Shown here: positions 1 to 7,879 of the stretch, in pieces
Numbering within the stretch: position 1 is the stretch's first letter
How the letters are laid out: every line of letters starts with the position of its first letter
Assembly: GCA_036733925.1 (NCBI GenBank)
Contig: DAIMZO010000013.1
Coordinates: forward strand, 1 to 53,448
Direction of reading: 5' to 3'
Origin: UBA2897 sp036733925
Lineage (GTDB): Bacteria; Bacillota; Negativicutes; Selenomonadales; Selenomonadaceae
Length of the DNA: 53,448 nt
Notes under the pieces: model-generated
What the model was told of the DNA's origin: nothing
The model's input: only the letters and a program-made list of their open reading frames with translations
The model's database searches: none
Program-made: the position numbers and the translations under genes

Positions 1-55
1 GCTGCGCCTGCATCGTCCCGGACGGCGTGCTGTTCGGCTCGTCGAAAGCGCACAA
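1..55. repeat. 55-bp exact copy of an internal hsdM segment at the window edge
   Basis: The first 55 bases match 1622-1676 inside hsdM exactly and in the same orientation; the sequences diverge at base 56. In the hsdM frame the copy runs only about 18 codons past the junction before a stop, so it is not a second functional hsdM. A repeat of exactly 55 bases at a sequence end fits the shared k-mer of a de Bruijn assembly graph. A true rearrangement joining hsdM to brnQ in part of the population is the alternative. Confidence 0.85.
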
Positions 56-475
56 CCTTTCTTTAGGCTACCTCGGCGCCACGAGCGCTTGCTTCTCATC
101 AGCATGATATTCAGCTTCCTGACTTCGAACATCGGCCTTACGCAGATCATCGCGCTGGCTGTCCCGTTCCTCGTTGCCATCTATCCGCTCGTCATCGTCT
201 TTGTTTTGCTTTCGCTTTTCGACAATGCCATCGGTTGGCGTGAGAGCGTCTATTACTGGGCGATGCTTGTCACGCTCGTCTTTGCCGTGCTCGACGGGCT
301 CAACGCGGCCGGGCTCCAGATTCAGGCGGTCAGCACGCTGCTCACAAAATATGTTCCTTTCTATGACATCTCCATGGGATGGGTGGTTCCTGCCATCCTC
401 GGTGCGGGCATCGGCTTCATCATCAGCACCATCAAAGGCGCTCCGGCGGAAGCGGCAGCAAAGGTACAGCGGTAA
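56..475 (+). CDS. brnQ: Branched-chain amino acid carrier, C-terminal fragment (BrnQ family)
   Basis: This is the last part of an inner-membrane carrier that imports leucine, isoleucine or valine with sodium or protons. From about base 89 the product is strongly hydrophobic, with three or four membrane segments. The stretch SNIGLTQII followed by VPFLVAIYP matches the region near the end of BrnQ proteins, as does the spacing to the C-terminus. The true start lies outside the window; the TTG at 89 is only the first possible start in this frame and is not believable as the gene start. The frame stays open back through the 55-bp hsdM copy, but that part does not look like BrnQ. A terminator follows the stop, so the gene is transcribed separately from hsdM. 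Confidence 0.75.
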   Translation, partial: PFFRLPRRHERLLLISMIFSFLTSNIGLTQIIALAVPFLVAIYPLVIVFVLLSLFDNAIGWRESVYYWAMLVTLVFAVLDGLNAAGLQIQAVSTLLTKYVPFYDISMGWVVPAILGAGIGFIISTIKGAPAEAAAKVQR

Positions 476-501
476 AAATCGGTCTTTCTCAGCATGACGA
501 A

Positions 502-555
502 AAGGCGTACACCGGAAACGGCGGAGTTTTTCCCGTTTCCAGTGTGCGCCTTTTT
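502..555 (+). terminator. Rho-independent terminator after brnQ
   Basis: Arms at 502-521 and 533-552 pair over about 20 positions with two mismatches, around a GA-rich loop, and are followed by a T run. It sits 27 bases after the brnQ stop and separates that gene from the restriction locus. Confidence 0.85.
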
Positions 556-636
556 CCTTGCGGTAATGGCAGGATTTCGGGGACGGGAGGACGAATGATA
601 TAAGGATAGAGAATTTTCAGGAACGGAGTCGGTATC

Positions 637-2139
637 GTGATTACGGGTGAATTGAAGAACAAGACGGATGGTCTTTGGAATATTTTCTGGACGGGCGGGC
701 TGACGAATCCGCTGGATGTAATCGAGCAGATGACGTATCTGATGTTCATCCACGACCTCGATGCGGCGGACAACACGCATGCGAAGGAGGCGGCGATGCT
801 GGGCCTGCCGCACAAGAGCATCTTCGCGGGGGATGTGCAGATTGGCGAGCGGACCGTTGCAGGCGAGCAGCTGAAATGGAGCGTTTTCCATGATTTCCCG
901 GCGGAACGCATGTATAGCACGGTGCAGGAGAATGTGTTCCCGTTCATCAAAGGGCTGCATGGCGACAAGGACAGCGCGTATTCGAAGTATATGGCGGATG
1001 CCATCTTCAAGATCCCGACGCCGCTGATGCTCGACAAGATCGTGACGGCGATGGATGATATCTATGCGCAGATGGCGCAGCTGAAGACGGCGGATGTGCG
1101 CGGGGACGTCTACGAGTATCTGCTCTCGAAGATTGCGACGGCTGGTGTCAACGGCCAGTTCCGCACGCCGCGCCATATCATCCGCATGATGGTCGAGCTC
1201 ATGGAGCCGAAAGTGGACGATACGATTTGCGACCCGGCCTGCGGCACCTCTGGCTTTCTGGTCGCCGCGAGCGACTATCTGAAGGAGAAGCGCAAGGAAG
1301 AGGTCTTCTTCGACAAGGCGAACAAAGACCACTATATGAATGGGATGTTCCACGGCTACGACATGGATCGCACGATGCTGCGGATCGGCGCGATGAACAT
1401 GATGACGCATGGCGTGGAGAATCCGACCATTGAGTACCGCGACAGCCTTTCCGACCAGAATCCGGACAAGGACTGCTACTCGCTGATTCTCGCGAATCCT
1501 CCGTTCAAGGGGAGCCTCGACTATGACATCGTCTCGGCAGATTTGCTGAAGGTCTGCAAGACGAAAAAGACGGAGCTGCTCTTTCTCGCGCTCTTCCTGC
1601 GGATGCTGCGCGTGGGCGGTCGCTGCGCCTGCATCGTCCCGGACGGCGTGCTGTTCGGCTCGTCGAAAGCGCACAAAGCCATCCGCAGGGCGCTTGTGGA
1701 GGAGAACCGGCTCGAGGCGGTCATCTCGATGCCGTCGGGCGTCTTCAAGCCCTATGCCGGCGTCTCGACGGCTATCCTCATCTTCATGAAGACGGGGCAG
1801 GGCGGCACGGAGAATGTCTGGTTCTACGACATGCAGGCAGATGGGTATAGCCTCGACGACAAGCGCAGCCCTGTGGATGAGAGTGACCTCCCCGACATCA
1901 TCGAGCGTTTCCACCACCTGGATCAAGAAGCCGGGCGGAAACGCACCGAGCAATCCTTCCTCGTGCCGAAACAGGAAATCGCCGACAACGACTACGACCT
2001 CAGCCTCAACAAGTACAAAGAAATCGAGTACACCCCCGTCGAATACCCGCCGACCGAGGAAATCCTCGCAAACCTGCGAACCCTCGAAAAAGAGATCCAG
2101 CAGAACATGGATGAGCTGGAAACGATGCTGAGAAAGTGA
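637..2139 (+). CDS. hsdM: Type I restriction-modification system, DNA methyltransferase subunit HsdM
   Basis: HsdM uses S-adenosylmethionine to methylate adenine in the asymmetric site read by HsdS; M2S is the modification enzyme and R2M2S the restriction enzyme. The 500-aa protein has the N-terminal HsdM helical domain (about residues 1-150), the SAM-binding motif DPACGTSGF near residue 199 and the catalytic NPPF motif at 287-290, the N6-adenine methylase signature. Length is normal. The GTG start at 637 follows a GGAG at about 625. The stop overlaps the first possible starts of hsdS, so the two are translationally coupled. Codons are GC-rich like the flanking genome. Bases 1622-1676 are duplicated at the window start. 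Confidence 0.95.
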   Translation: MITGELKNKTDGLWNIFWTGGLTNPLDVIEQMTYLMFIHDLDAADNTHAKEAAMLGLPHKSIFAGDVQIGERTVAGEQLKWSVFHDFPAERMYSTVQENVFPFIKGLHGDKDSAYSKYMADAIFKIPTPLMLDKIVTAMDDIYAQMAQLKTADVRGDVYEYLLSKIATAGVNGQFRTPRHIIRMMVELMEPKVDDTICDPACGTSGFLVAASDYLKEKRKEEVFFDKANKDHYMNGMFHGYDMDRTMLRIGAMNMMTHGVENPTIEYRDSLSDQNPDKDCYSLILANPPFKGSLDYDIVSADLLKVCKTKKTELLFLALFLRMLRVGGRCACIVPDGVLFGSSKAHKAIRRALVEENRLEAVISMPSGVFKPYAGVSTAILIFMKTGQGGTENVWFYDMQADGYSLDDKRSPVDESDLPDIIERFHHLDQEAGRKRTEQSFLVPKQEIADNDYDLSLNKYKEIEYTPVEYPPTEEILANLRTLEKEIQQNMDELETMLRK

Positions 2140-2159
2140 TGCGGGTGGCGGAGAATGTT

Positions 2160-3293
2160 ATGGAATACAAGAGTTTGAAGGAACTTACAAAAATCACCAT
2201 GGGCCAGTCACCAGATTCTTCCAGTTATAATGAAGCAGGAGAAGGACTGCCATTTTATCAGGGAAATGCAGATTTTGGTGAAGTTTACCCAACGCCAAGA
2301 GTTTGGTGCAATGCCCCAAAGAAGATAGCCCATGCTGGAGATATTCTCATCTCAGTTAGAGCACCAATCGGGGCATTGAATTATGCGAATGAAGAATGCT
2401 GTATTGGCAGAGGTTTGGCAGCCATCACGATTGATGACCCTGCGAATAGAAGCTATATCTTTCATTTGCTCAAAGCAAGGAATGAAGAACTCAATCGGCA
2501 GGGAACAGGAAGCACCTTTAAGGCGATAAGCAGAAAAGTGCTGGAAACCGTGCAGGTGCCAATGATTGGCGAGGAAGAACGAGAAAACAGCATGAAATGG
2601 ATGGACGTTCTTGAGTCCGTCATTAAGGACCGCAAAAAGCAGCTGGTTGCATCCGATGAATTGGTCAAAGCCCGGTTTGTCGAGATGTTTGGCGGTTCAC
2701 AGGACTTAGATAAATGGAAATGTTGTCACATAAAAGAAATAGCTAAAGTTACAGTAGGCGTAGTTGTAAAACCTACGCGCTTTTATACAGATGATGCGCA
2801 GGATGGCGTCAAAGCCTTTCGTTCGTTGAATATACGAGAAATGGAAATCAATGACAAAGATTGGGTGTACTTCACAAAGGATGGAAATGCTCAAAATAAA
2901 AAGTCGCAACTGTGCGAGGGAGATGTTCTTATTGTACGTTCTGGAAATCCTGGTACATCTTGTGTTGTGACATCCCAATATGAGGGCTGTAATGCCATTG
3001 ATATTATCATTGCTCGTCCTGATAAGAAAAGGATAAATCCATATTATTTGTGTGCATTCAATAATTTGCCGCATGGTATGAATCAAATTCAAAATAATGT
3101 TGGTGGAGCGGCACAACAGCATTTTAATGTTGGCAGATATAACATGATGAAGATTGCGCTACCTCCGGTGGATATGCAAGATGATTTTATGAGATTTTTT
3201 CTGAAAGTTGAACAATCAAAGGCTACGGTGCAGCGCTCTCTGGAGGAGATGCAGACCTTATTTGACTCTTTGATGCAGGAGTATTTCGGCTGA
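2160..3293 (+). CDS. hsdS: Type I restriction-modification system, specificity subunit HsdS
   Basis: HsdS sets the DNA target of the type I enzyme. The 377-aa product has the two-half layout of the family: a target recognition domain (about 1-130), a central helical repeat ending in LVKARFVEMFGG (about 160-185), a second recognition domain (about 185-330) and a matching distal repeat ending in LFDSLMQEYFG. I prefer the ATG at 2160, which has a GGCGGAG about 7 bases upstream; GTG 2136 and ATG 2139 overlap the end of hsdM and are possible. The gene is visibly AT-richer than hsdM and hsdR, especially in the second recognition domain, which is typical of hsdS alleles exchanged by recombination. 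The target sequence cannot be predicted by eye. Confidence 0.93.
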   Translation: MEYKSLKELTKITMGQSPDSSSYNEAGEGLPFYQGNADFGEVYPTPRVWCNAPKKIAHAGDILISVRAPIGALNYANEECCIGRGLAAITIDDPANRSYIFHLLKARNEELNRQGTGSTFKAISRKVLETVQVPMIGEEERENSMKWMDVLESVIKDRKKQLVASDELVKARFVEMFGGSQDLDKWKCCHIKEIAKVTVGVVVKPTRFYTDDAQDGVKAFRSLNIREMEINDKDWVYFTKDGNAQNKKSQLCEGDVLIVRSGNPGTSCVVTSQYEGCNAIDIIIARPDKKRINPYYLCAFNNLPHGMNQIQNNVGGAAQQHFNVGRYNMMKIALPPVDMQDDFMRFFLKVEQSKATVQRSLEEMQTLFDSLMQEYFG

Positions 3294-3317
3294 CACTTTC
3301 GAGAGGGGGGGACATGG

Positions 3318-6300
3318 ATGACGAATTTTGATTTCCTTTTGCAGGAGCCGCGCTTTCAGAGCTTTGCCTCGGTGGCGGTGGCGGCGGAGCGCATCCTGCC
3401 GATCGATGCGGCGTCCGCGGTGCTGAACTGCCGCCGGGCGATGGAGTTCGCCATCAAGTGGATGTATTCGGTCGATACGTCCCTGCGCCGTCCCTGGGAT
3501 GACAAGCTCATCAGCCTCATGAGCACGGATGATTTCCGTGATGTCGTGGACCGCGACCTCTTGACGCGCCTGCACTATATCCGGAAGACAGGCAACATCG
3601 CTGCGCACGACAGCCGGAAGATCTCGGAGGAGCAGGCGATGCTCTGTCTCGAGAACCTCTACACGTTCATGGATTTCCTCGCGTACTGCTATGGGGAGGG
3701 CGACTACCAGGAGGGGCACTTTGATCCGGATCTCGTGGGGAAGGAGCCTGCGCCGGAGAAGCCGGCGCCTCCGCCAGAGGCAGAGGTGCAGCTCGAGGCC
3801 CTGATGAAGGAGAACGCGGCGCTGCGCGAGGAGCTGACGCAGCGCCGCGTCGAGCATCAGGAGACCTATGTGCCGAAGCCGCTCGATATCTCGGAGTATA
3901 CGACGCGGAAGCTCTACATCGACACGATGCTCCAGAATGCAGGCTGGACGGAGAGGCGGGACTGGCTGAATGAGTACGAGCTCTCCGGTATGCCGAATGC
4001 CACCGGGAAGGGCTTTGCCGACTATGTGCTGCTCGGCGACGATGGGAAGGTGCTCGCGGTCATCGAGGCGAAGCGCACCTGCGTCGACGTGGCGAAGGGG
4101 CGCCAGCAGGGCAAGCTCTACGCGGATCTCATCGAGAAGCAGCAGGGGCGGCGTCCCGTGCTTTTCCTCACGAACGGCTTTGAGACGCGCATCATCGACA
4201 ACCAGTATCCCGAGCGGCGCGTGGCCGCGCTGTACGCGAAGCGCGACCTCGAGAAGCTCCAGAACCTCCAGCGCATGCGGGCGAGCCTGCGGCATATCCG
4301 GGTCGACGAGAGTATCGCGGGGCGCTACTACCAGAAAGCGGCGGTCCGGGCGGCCTGTGACAGTCTGGATGCCAAGAAGCGGCGCAAGGCGCTCCTCGTC
4401 ATGGCGACGGGCTCCGGCAAGACGCGCACGGTCATCGCGCTCTGTAAGGTGCTCCTCGACCAGGGCTGGGTTCGCGACATCCTCTTTCTCGCCGACCGGA
4501 ACTCGCTCGTTACGCAGGCGAAGCGCAGTTTCGTCAACCTCCTGCCCGCACTCTCCGTGACGAATCTCTGCGAGGAGAAGGGAAACGTCACCGCGCATGG
4601 CGTTTTCTCCACCTACCAGACGATGATGCACTGCATCGACGCGCTGCAGGACGAGGAGGGGAAGCTCTTCACCTGCGGGCATTTCGATCTCGTGATCTGC
4701 GATGAGGCGCACCGCTCCATCTACAACAAATACCGCGACATCTTCAACTATTTCGATGCGCCGCTCGTCGGCTTGACCGCCACGCCGAAAGACGACATCG
4801 ACAAGAATACCTATGAGATTTTCGAGCTCGAGAACGGCGTGCCAACCTATGGCTATGACCTTGCGCAGGCGGTGAAGGATGGCTTCCTCGTCGACTATAT
4901 TTCCGTCGAGAGCGAGCTGAAATTCCTCACGCAGGGCATCGTCTATGACGACCTCTCCGAGGAGGACAAGCGCGCCTACGAGGATACCTTCGAGGACGAG
5001 GAGGGGAAGGTGCCCCCGAGCGTCAATGCCTCGGCGCTCAATCAATGGATCTTCAACGAAGACACGATCAAGAAAGTGCTCGCAATCCTCATGGAGCGCG
5101 GCCTGCGCGTGGACTATGGCAACAAGCTCGGCAAGACCATCATCTTCGCGAAGAATCACCAGCACGCAGAAAAGATTCTCGAGGTCTTTCATCGGGAATA
5201 TCCGCATCTGCCGGACTATGCCAAGGTCATCGACAATTATATGACCTATGCGCAGAGTGCCATCGACGAATTCTCGGAGCCGCGGAAGCTGCCGCAGATC
5301 GCCATCTCCGTCGATATGCTCGACACGGGCATCGACATCCCGGAGATCCTCAACCTTGTCTTTTTCAAGAAAGTCATGAGCAAGGCGAAATTCTGGCAGA
5401 TGATCGGGCGCGGGACGCGGCTCTGCCCCGGCCTCATGGACGGCGAGGACAAGCAGCGTTTCTACATCTTCGACTTCTGCGGGAACTTCGAATTCTTTCG
5501 CATGAAGAAAGGCAAGGAGGTAGAGAACCAGCTGCCGCTCGCGGGGACGCTGTTCTGCCTGAAATTCGAGCTCGCGTACCGCCTGCAGGATCTCGCCTAT
5601 CAGACCGAGAAGCTGCAGGCATTCCGGACGGAGCTCGTCGGGCAGATGGCAGAGAAAGACCGGGAACTGAATCGCGAGAACTTCGCCGTACGGCAGCATC
5701 TGCGCTGGGTGGATACCTATGCAAAGGAAGAAAACTATACCGCCCTCTGCTATGAGGATACGCTGGTTGTGCGTGAGGAGCTCGCGCCGTTGCTGGAGCC
5801 GGAGAAGGACGATGCCAGCGCCCTGCGGTTCGATGCTCTGCTCTACGGGATTGAGCTCGCGAAGCTCGCCGGGAAGCCCTACAGCCGCGGTAAACACGAC
5901 CTCCTCGCGAAGGTAAGAGCCATCGCGGGCGTAGCAAATATCCCGGATGTCCAGCGGCAGGCGGCATTCATTGAGAAGATCCTGCATACCGACTATGTCG
6001 AGGCAGCCGAAATCGATGATTTCGAGCATATCCGGAAGTGCCTCCGTGAGCTCATGAAGTACGTCTCGAAGAAGAAAGTGCGCTATGACACGAACTTCAC
6101 GGATACCATCCTTACCGTCCAAGAGAATCCGTCCGCGCTCGAGAGCGATGACCTAGAGAACTACAAGGCGAAGGCGGAATACTACGTGCGCCAGCATCAG
6201 TCGAGCGGCGCCATCGCGAAGCTCCGCGAGAACATCCCGCTGACGCAGGACGATATCCAGGAGCTCGAGAAGATCCTATGGAGCGAAGTCGGCTCCAAGG

Positions 6301-6617
6301 AGGACTACGAGGCAGAATATGGCAGCGAGCCGCTCGGCGAATTCGTCCGCAGCATCGTGGGACTCGACATGAACGCAGCCAAAGAAGCTTTCGCGGCATA
6401 CCTCAGCGATGTGAGCCTCGACAGCCGGCAGATCTACTTCGTTAACCAGATTGTCGAATACATCGTGCAGAACGGCATGATGAAAGACCTCTCCGTCCTG
6501 CAGGAACCACCCTTTACCGACCAGGGAAGCATCGTAGAGGTATTCACCGATCTCAGCGTCTGGCAAGGCATCCGCCAGACCATCGACCGCATCAACGCCA
6601 ACGCTCGTGTCGCCTGA
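3318..6617 (+). CDS. hsdR: Type I restriction-modification system, restriction subunit HsdR
   Basis: HsdR is the motor and nuclease of the type I enzyme: it translocates unmethylated DNA with ATP and cuts at a distance. The 1099-aa protein starts with a DUF4145-like helical region (about 1-130), then a coiled stretch. The PD-(D/E)XK nuclease core follows, with D near residue 234 and the pair EAK near 250-252. The superfamily 2 motor comes next, with ATGSGKT near 362, DEAH at 462-465 and a late GRGTR motif. The C-terminal third resembles the EcoEI-type R C-terminal domain. ATG 3318 lies behind a very strong GAGAGGGGGG. Length and motifs are complete, so the enzyme is probably active. It is 24 bases from hsdS in one operon. 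Confidence 0.95.
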   Translation: MTNFDFLLQEPRFQSFASVAVAAERILPIDAASAVLNCRRAMEFAIKWMYSVDTSLRRPWDDKLISLMSTDDFRDVVDRDLLTRLHYIRKTGNIAAHDSRKISEEQAMLCLENLYTFMDFLAYCYGEGDYQEGHFDPDLVGKEPAPEKPAPPPEAEVQLEALMKENAALREELTQRRVEHQETYVPKPLDISEYTTRKLYIDTMLQNAGWTERRDWLNEYELSGMPNATGKGFADYVLLGDDGKVLAVIEAKRTCVDVAKGRQQGKLYADLIEKQQGRRPVLFLTNGFETRIIDNQYPERRVAALYAKRDLEKLQNLQRMRASLRHIRVDESIAGRYYQKAAVRAACDSLDAKKRRKALLVMATGSGKTRTVIALCKVLLDQGWVRDILFLADRNSLVTQAKRSFVNLLPALSVTNLCEEKGNVTAHGVFSTYQTMMHCIDALQDEEGKLFTCGHFDLVICDEAHRSIYNKYRDIFNYFDAPLVGLTATPKDDIDKNTYEIFELENGVPTYGYDLAQAVKDGFLVDYISVESELKFLTQGIVYDDLSEEDKRAYEDTFEDEEGKVPPSVNASALNQWIFNEDTIKKVLAILMERGLRVDYGNKLGKTIIFAKNHQHAEKILEVFHREYPHLPDYAKVIDNYMTYAQSAIDEFSEPRKLPQIAISVDMLDTGIDIPEILNLVFFKKVMSKAKFWQMIGRGTRLCPGLMDGEDKQRFYIFDFCGNFEFFRMKKGKEVENQLPLAGTLFCLKFELAYRLQDLAYQTEKLQAFRTELVGQMAEKDRELNRENFAVRQHLRWVDTYAKEENYTALCYEDTLVVREELAPLLEPEKDDASALRFDALLYGIELAKLAGKPYSRGKHDLLAKVRAIAGVANIPDVQRQAAFIEKILHTDYVEAAEIDDFEHIRKCLRELMKYVSKKKVRYDTNFTDTILTVQENPSALESDDLENYKAKAEYYVRQHQSSGAIAKLRENIPLTQDDIQELEKILWSEVGSKEDYEAEYGSEPLGEFVRSIVGLDMNAAKEAFAAYLSDVSLDSRQIYFVNQIVEYIVQNGMMKDLSVLQEPPFTDQGSIVEVFTDLSVWQGIRQTIDRINANARVA

Positions 6618-6692
6618 TCATGAAAACTTTGGAGGAGAAAATAGAAAATGGATTCTTTTTGTCTGCCACGGCATTCTGCCGGCCGCCGGTAG

Positions 6693-6866
6693 CCCATCTC
6701 GGTCAAGGCCATACAGGCCATGAATGCCGTCGGGCTCCTGAAGAAGATGGCACCGATGCCGACGGTCATCGTCGCAGAGGCGATGGCAAACCTCGGTACA
6801 GATGGCTACAACGGCGTGCGCCGCATCACCGGCCAAGAGATCCGTCCCACGGCGGAGCATAAATGA
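6693..6866 (+). pseudogene. Short unrecognised coding remnant after hsdR
   Basis: After an in-frame TAG at 6690, 57 codons stay open to the TGA at 6864. From the ATG at 6720 the product is 48 aa, with a hydrophobic middle (MPTVIVAEAMANLG) and a basic end. Codon use is GC-rich and protein-like, unlike spacer DNA. There is no good ribosome site. I do not recognise the family. It reads like the end of a longer protein, perhaps a gene truncated when the restriction locus was inserted. It could also be a small real gene. Confidence 0.35.
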
Positions 6867-6867
6867 C

Positions 6868-6896
6868 TTGACGAGAAAAAGTATTCGGCTTAAATA
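6868..6896 (+). promoter_or_regulatory. Candidate sigma-70 promoter for the 6990 gene
   Basis: TTGACG (6868-6873), 17-base spacer, TAAATA (6891-6896). The -35 is good and the -10 weak. It lies directly after the remnant at 6693-6866 and about 94 bases before the next gene. Confidence 0.45.
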
Positions 6897-6936
6897 ATTT
6901 TCTCGATTGCCGATATATAGGATAAGGGACAACGGA

Positions 6937-6973
6937 TGGTCTCAATATGTGATGCAAAGGATTTTTGAGACCA
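6937..6973 (+). promoter_or_regulatory. Leader hairpin just before the ribosome site of the 6990 gene
   Basis: A perfect 9-bp stem, TGGTCTCAA at 6937-6945 with TTGAGACCA at 6965-6973, encloses a 19-base loop. It ends next to the ribosome site GAAAGGGG. There is no T run, so it is not a terminator; it may affect translation or mRNA stability. No known riboswitch consensus is apparent. Confidence 0.5.
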
Positions 6974-6989
6974 GAAAGGGGTCAGTAGC

Positions 6990-7388
6990 ATGAGTGAAGT
7001 CCAATCCATCAACGGCAACAGCACAAGCCGTGCCACGGGAACCATGTCCGCTTCGTCTACGAAAGATTCGGATACCAAAGTTTCGTTCACGGCCATCTTG
7101 AACCAGCTTAAAACGGGCGCGGGGGCAGGCGGTGGAGCCTCAGGAGACGATTCCGAGGAAACGGTTACCATCACAAAGGTCATGAGCGACGGCTCGGTCA
7201 TGATTACCGTTTATCAAGGAGACAAGATTGTTTCGCAGACCAAAACGAAGTCTGCGAACCCAGAAGAGAATCCGACGGTTCTGAGCACAAATTTCGAACG
7301 CAGTCTGCCGAATCCGACGGATAATTCTTCGATGAATACCGTTTCCAGCAGTGCAGCAGCGGTGCTCAACGCTTTAATGCAGAATTGA
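6990..7388 (+). CDS. Unrecognised Ser/Thr-rich 132-aa protein
   Basis: I do not recognise this family. The protein is polar and rich in Ser, Thr, Asn and Gly, with a Gly/Ala linker around residues 44-54. The middle (about 55-85) has a beta-like pattern, VTITKVMSDGSVMITVYQG. The tail is low complexity and ends in AAAVLNALMQN. There is no signal peptide, membrane segment or cysteine. The ATG follows GAAAGGGG. The gene is monocistronic: it has its own candidate promoter and leader hairpin and is followed by a terminator. The composition recalls small proteins seen near flagellar or secretion genes, but nothing in the neighbourhood supports that. Confidence 0.65.
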   Translation: MSEVQSINGNSTSRATGTMSASSTKDSDTKVSFTAILNQLKTGAGAGGGASGDDSEETVTITKVMSDGSVMITVYQGDKIVSQTKTKSANPEENPTVLSTNFERSLPNPTDNSSMNTVSSSAAAVLNALMQN

Positions 7389-7405
7389 AGATGAATGTAT
7401 GCGAT

Positions 7406-7445
7406 TAAGCGGCAGTAAACCATTTTACTGGGTTGCTGCCGCTTA
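7406..7445 (+). terminator. Terminator after the 6990 gene
   Basis: TAAGCGGCAG (7406-7415) pairs with CTGCCGCTTA (7436-7445); the inner part also pairs imperfectly. The T run is short and runs into the ribosome site of the next gene, so some read-through is likely. Confidence 0.65.
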
Positions 7446-7463
7446 TGTTTGGAGGGTAAGAAA

Positions 7464-7748
7464 TTGAAAAAGCTGACGATGGTCAAGATGCAGGGCTGCC
7501 CGTATTGCGCGAATGCGTTTCGGGCTATCGATGAATTGAAACAGGAGCACCCGGAATATGCGGGGATGGATATCGAAGTCATCGACGAGAATGAGCAGCC
7601 AGAACTCGCCGCGCCGTATGGCGAGGACTACTACTATGTGCCGAGCATCTTCGTCGCGGGCAGAAAATGCTATGAGGCCCAGCCGGGGCAGACGTATGAG
7701 GAAATCAAGAAGAATGTGGCCCATGCGTTCGAGGTGGCGAAAGCGTGA
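7464..7748 (+). CDS. Glutaredoxin-like thiol-disulfide protein
   Basis: This is a small thioredoxin-fold protein likely to exchange dithiols in the cytoplasm. With the TTG start at 7464 it has 94 aa and carries the CPYC active site at residues 12-15, the glutaredoxin signature, plus a later VPSIFV segment holding the conserved cis-proline. I chose TTG 7464 because GGAGGG lies 7 bases upstream; an earlier in-frame TTG at 7449 overlaps that ribosome site. There is no signal peptide. No partner reductase gene is adjacent, so the substrate is unknown. Confidence 0.85.
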   Translation: MKKLTMVKMQGCPYCANAFRAIDELKQEHPEYAGMDIEVIDENEQPELAAPYGEDYYYVPSIFVAGRKCYEAQPGQTYEEIKKNVAHAFEVAKA

Positions 7749-7879
7749 TGGCTGTATATCGTCAAGACGTGGATGCATACCGAACCGCTGACAGCAGAAA
7801 AATACCGTCGCCGCGTCCAGAAAGTGCAAGAAATTGATGCGAAACATTGCGTTGCTATTAAAGGAGAGAGTGAGCAGGT

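Noticed and set aside
361..1953. 530-codon minus-strand frame across brnQ and hsdM
   Set aside because: It is the complement of hsdM codons in GC-rich DNA, Arg/His-rich with no motif; hsdM has all its catalytic motifs.
3258..6122. 954-codon minus-strand frame opposite hsdR
   Set aside because: Shadow frame caused by high GC at third positions; hsdR on the plus strand is complete.
7749..7838. 29-codon frame after the glutaredoxin-like gene
   Set aside because: No ribosome site, no hydrophobic or motif pattern.
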